This document shows, piece after piece, positions 60,639 to 64,000 of a stretch of 64,000 bases of DNA. Numbering within the stretch: the stretch's first letter is position 1; each line of letters opens with the position of its first letter. This stretch comes from Anaerolinea thermophila (GTDB lineage Bacteria; Chloroflexota; Anaerolineae; Anaerolineales; Anaerolineaceae): contig NZ_DYHZ01000004.1 in NCBI RefSeq assembly GCF_020723905.1, positions 241,199-305,198 on the forward strand, read 5' to 3'. The position numbers and the translations under genes are program-made. The notes under the pieces were generated by a model. The model was given only the letters and a program-made list of their open reading frames with translations, was not told the DNA's origin and did not search any database.

Positions 60639-61841
60639 ATGTTGCGTAAACTTTTGCCCTTGCTGGCGGTGATGGCTCTCCTGCTTGGCGCATGCCAGCC
60701 GCAAACTGCAGGCAGTAAAGCCCCCATCAGCGGCACGCCCATGGCAGATTGTCAGGTTTCCCCCATCCTGCCCACCCCCAACCCCACCCTGCAGGCGCTG
60801 ATTCCCGCTCCCGGCAAGGACGATCATATCCTCGGTAAAGAGACCGCGCTGGTCACCATCATCGAGTACAGCGATTATCAGTGCCCATACTGCGCGCTTC
60901 TGGCGCCGGTTCTGCATCAACTGGTGGATAAGTACCCCGACGATGTGCGCGTGGTCTTCCGGTACTTCCCGTTGACTTCGCACCCCAATTCGTGGACGGC
61001 AGCGCAAGCCGCCGAAGCCGCCGGAAAACAGGGAAAGTTCGTGGAAATGCACGAATTGATTTTTGCCCGGCAGGATCAACTGGCGGGTTATGCTCCCGAA
61101 AACGCCCTGGATTACTTCGTCACCCTTGCGGAGGAGTTGAAATTAAACGTGGAGCAGTTCAAGAAGGACTATGCCAGCGAGGAAGTCAGAGCGCGCATTC
61201 AGAAAAATCTGGATGAAGCCATGAATTCCGGTTTGCCCGGCACCCCCTTCCTCTTCCTGAACGGCCTGCCCTACCAGGACCGCATGGATCTGGAGACGCT
61301 TTCCAGTCTGGTGGAACTGTTTAAATTACAGGCGCGCCAGTACACCTCCTGCCCGCCGATGATTATAGATCCCGCCAAACAGTACACGGCAACCCTGGAG
61401 ACGGAAAAGGGCAAAATCGTCATCAAACTGTATGCCGATAAAGCCCCGCTGGCGGTGAACAATTTCGTCTTCCTGGCGCGCGAAGGCTTCTTCAACGGCG
61501 TCACCTTCCACCGCGTCCTGCCGGGCTTTGTGGCTCAGGCGGGCGATCCCAGCGGAAGCGGTTATGGTGGTCCGGGATACGTCTTCAAGAATGAGAACGC
61601 CGACGCCAAGTTTGACCGCAAGGGTCTGGTGGCGATGGCGAACTCTGGCGCCGATACCAACGGCAGTCAGTTCTTCATCACCCTGGATGCGCAGGAGAGC
61701 CTCAACGGCAATTACACCATCTTCGGCGAGGTCATCGAGGGCATGGACGTGGTGGAAAGCCTCACCCCGCGCGATCCTGCCAGTGATGCAACTCTTCAAC
61801 CCGGCACCCGAATTCTCAAGGTGACCATTTCGGAGAAATAG
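60639..61841 (+). CDS. lipoprotein fusing a DsbA/thioredoxin-like domain to a cyclophilin-type PPIase
   Basis: Lipobox MALLLGAC; EYSDYQCPYCALLAPVLHQLVDKYPDDVRVVFRYFPL; then NNFVFLAREGFFNGVTFHRVLPGFVAQAGDPSGSGYGGPGYVF...NGSQFFITL. Confidence 0.92.
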   Translation: MLRKLLPLLAVMALLLGACQPQTAGSKAPISGTPMADCQVSPILPTPNPTLQALIPAPGKDDHILGKETALVTIIEYSDYQCPYCALLAPVLHQLVDKYPDDVRVVFRYFPLTSHPNSWTAAQAAEAAGKQGKFVEMHELIFARQDQLAGYAPENALDYFVTLAEELKLNVEQFKKDYASEEVRARIQKNLDEAMNSGLPGTPFLFLNGLPYQDRMDLETLSSLVELFKLQARQYTSCPPMIIDPAKQYTATLETEKGKIVIKLYADKAPLAVNNFVFLAREGFFNGVTFHRVLPGFVAQAGDPSGSGYGGPGYVFKNENADAKFDRKGLVAMANSGADTNGSQFFITLDAQESLNGNYTIFGEVIEGMDVVESLTPRDPASDATLQPGTRILKVTISEK

Positions 61842-61848
61842 GTTTTGC

Positions 61849-63096
61849 ATGGATTCTCAGCCAGCCTTCCCTACCCGTGCATTGTTCCAGTTTCTGTTGA
61901 GCCTGCTGGGGCTTATCTCGGCGTGGCTCATGGCGCTGGTGATGCTGGTGATGGGAGGGCTGTCGTACGTCTCCGGTAGCGCCCTCTTCCACACCACAGC
62001 AGAGCCTCTGCTGGCAATGGGCTGGGTGTTCGGTCTGCTGGGAGGGGTGGCAATTCCTTCTCTGTGGACTTCGGGAATGCGCCTGTTCGGCAGAGAACCC
62101 GAGCCGGTGCGCCTGAATCTGGTGTCGGCGTCGCTTGCCCTCTTGCTGGTACCGCTCGTCATTGTCATGGGGGCGGGCATCCTGCAGGCAGATGGCGCTC
62201 TGCGCCTGTTCATGCCCTTCCTGCAAATTGCGGTGGTGGTCATCCCTGCGCTGTGGCTGGTGGCGTACCTCACCCGTCCCGTCCAGCCGGTGCGCGCCGG
62301 GCGATTCTGGGGCGCCATGAATGTGGGGGTGTTCTTCAGCACCCCGCTCATCCTGCTGGTAGAGGGTTTGCTGCTCGTCTTCATTGGACTGGCAGTGATG
62401 GCTTTCCTCTCTACCCGTCCCGAGATGCTGCAGGCGCTGGAAGACCTCTCTTCGCGCCTGCTTAACGCGGGGGGCGATCCGGAGGTAATTTTGCGCATTT
62501 ACCGCCCCATTCTGCGCCATCCCATGGTGCTGTTTGGCACGGCGGCAATTTTCACCGTGATTGTCCCGCTCATTGAAGAAGCCCTCAAGCCGCTGGCGGT
62601 GTGGCTGCTGGCAGGCGACCGTCTGACCCCCGTCGAGGGGTTCTGGCTGGGCGGGGTGTGCGGTGCGGGTTTTGCGCTGGTGGAGTCGCTTTTTTCGGTT
62701 CTCGGGGCAGATGCCACCTCGTGGATTGCCCTGGCGGTTGGACGAATCGGCACAACCACCCTGCATATCACCACCGCTGCGCTGATGGGCGGTGCGCTGG
62801 CGCAGGCGTGGCACTCGCGGCGCTATGAACGCCTGGGCTGGACGTATCTGCTGGTGGTGGCGCTGCACGGTCTGTGGAATCTGCTGGCGCTGACCAGCGG
62901 GCTTGCCCGCGTGCTGGATCCCGTCCAGCCGCTCAAAGAGGTGCTTGCTCTGGCAGATCGTCTCTCTCCGGTGGCTTTGCTGGTTCTGGCGCTGGCATTG
63001 TTCTGGATCCTCGCCATTGAACGCACGGCGGTGAACCGTGCGGCGGTATCGTCCGCGCTGGTGCCGGAAAATTCTTTTGAACGCAAGGAAAGTTAA
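61849..63096 (+). CDS. PrsW-like polytopic intramembrane protease family protein
   Basis: Polytopic; LIEEALKPLAVWLLAG (EExxK), GAGFALVESLFSVLG, LHITTAALMGGALAQAW. Confidence 0.65.
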   Translation: MDSQPAFPTRALFQFLLSLLGLISAWLMALVMLVMGGLSYVSGSALFHTTAEPLLAMGWVFGLLGGVAIPSLWTSGMRLFGREPEPVRLNLVSASLALLLVPLVIVMGAGILQADGALRLFMPFLQIAVVVIPALWLVAYLTRPVQPVRAGRFWGAMNVGVFFSTPLILLVEGLLLVFIGLAVMAFLSTRPEMLQALEDLSSRLLNAGGDPEVILRIYRPILRHPMVLFGTAAIFTVIVPLIEEALKPLAVWLLAGDRLTPVEGFWLGGVCGAGFALVESLFSVLGADATSWIALAVGRIGTTTLHITTAALMGGALAQAWHSRRYERLGWTYLLVVALHGLWNLLALTSGLARVLDPVQPLKEVLALADRLSPVALLVLALALFWILAIERTAVNRAAVSSALVPENSFERKES

Positions 63097-63102
63097 GACT
63101 TT

Positions 63103-63771
63103 ATGGATGTTTTGCTGGAACTCTTTCGCTGGTTTGTGGACTTTGTCCTGCACATGGACCGTCATTTACCCCAGATCGTCAACGATATTGGCATCTGGGT
63201 GTATGCGGTGCTGTTTCTGGTCATTTTTGTGGAAACCGGTCTGGTGGTGACGCCCTTCCTGCCCGGCGATTCTCTGCTCTTTGCGGCAGGGGCAGTTTCG
63301 GCAACCACCAGCTTACATCCGCTGATGCTGTGGGCATTGCTGGCACTCGCCGCCGTGCTGGGTGATACGGCAAATTACTGGATCGGGCATTTTGTCGGTC
63401 CAAAGGTGTTCACACAGGAATCGCGCTGGTTCAAGCGGGAGTATCTGGACCGCACCCATGCCTTCTATGAAAAGCATGGCGGGAAGACCATCTTCCTGGC
63501 GCGCTTCATCCCCATCATCCGCACCTTTGCGCCTTTTGTGGCGGGGATCGGCCGCATGCGCTACGGCTACTTCATCAGTTATAACGTGATAGGCGGAATT
63601 GTGTGGACGGGGTTGTTCATCGGCGCGGGCTATTTCTTTGGAAACCTGCCCATCGTCAAAGAGAACTTCTCTCTGGTGATTCTTGCGATCATCCTCATTT
63701 CGCTCGTCCCTGCAGTGGTGGAATATGTGAAAGAAAAAGCGCGTCCCCGTCCCGCAGTGGTGAAGGAATAA
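63103..63771 (+). CDS. DedA/SNARE-associated family membrane protein
   Basis: FVETGLVVTPFLPGDSLLFAAGA...GDTANYWIGHFVG...HGGKTIFLARFIPIIRTFAPFVAGIGRMRY. Confidence 0.93.
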   Translation: MDVLLELFRWFVDFVLHMDRHLPQIVNDIGIWVYAVLFLVIFVETGLVVTPFLPGDSLLFAAGAVSATTSLHPLMLWALLALAAVLGDTANYWIGHFVGPKVFTQESRWFKREYLDRTHAFYEKHGGKTIFLARFIPIIRTFAPFVAGIGRMRYGYFISYNVIGGIVWTGLFIGAGYFFGNLPIVKENFSLVILAIILISLVPAVVEYVKEKARPRPAVVKE

Positions 63772-63808
63772 AGCGCATCTTTTCTTCAGGTTGGGAGTTA
63801 TAAAAAGT

Positions 63809-64000
63809 ATGGAACATTCAATTTCCCAGACCAAAACCAGCCGCAAACCGTGGATGGATCGTCAAAAACTGCAGGTCATTTTCGATAAACTCATTCATGC
63901 GCTCACCCGCCCGGAGTTTCACGGGGTGGAAAACGTGCCTCAGGAGGGCGGTGTCATCCTTGCCACCAATCATATGAGCCGCATGGATACCCTGCTGCTG
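63809..64000 (+). CDS. 1-acyl-sn-glycerol-3-phosphate acyltransferase-like protein (truncated by right edge)
   Basis: MEHSISQTKTSRKPWMDRQKLQVIFDKLIHALTRPEFHGVENVPQEGGVILATNHMSRMDTLLL; NHxxxxD motif. Absent from the ORF track. Confidence 0.75.
   Translation, partial: MEHSISQTKTSRKPWMDRQKLQVIFDKLIHALTRPEFHGVENVPQEGGVILATNHMSRMDTLLL

Noticed and set aside
61816-63165. 449-aa minus-strand ORF antisense to the PrsW-like gene
   Set aside because: Shadow ORF of the hydrophobic sense gene (H/Q/R-rich complement of Leu/Val codons).

Overview
This is a GC-rich, gene-dense bacterial chromosome segment. Its gene content and protein style (many lipoproteins, P/T-rich linkers, a C-terminal LPLVMK tail) suggest a Chloroflexota/Anaerolineae-like organism; this is inferred, since no search was possible. 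Most of the window is ordinary core or metabolic genes: rarA, ABC-F, cysS, rlmB-like, rnhB, miaB, a class A PBP, rpsB-tsf-pyrH, a tupBCA-like tungstate ABC operon, a two-subunit fumarase, dipeptide ABC permeases and two tRNAs (Pro-TGG, Thr-CGT). Two protein-coding genes run off the window edges and are absent from the ORF track. The strongest unusual signals are: (1) a family-5 (OppA/DppA-type) ABC substrate-binding lipoprotein at 56508-58235 whose conserved segments occur in circularly permuted order; (2) a mosaic region at 43.7-50 kb where two small cargo blocks sit at the 3' ends of pyrH and tupA, each bordered by a duplicated gene 3' end, a shared ~200-nt diverged repeat and, at one site, a decayed fumarase fragment; (3) a nested stem-loop in the rpsB leader; (4) a likely frameshifted gene at an A8 run near 22.77 kb; (5) a DsbA-like/cyclophilin fusion lipoprotein; and (6) an SDR-like protein lacking its catalytic Tyr/Lys.
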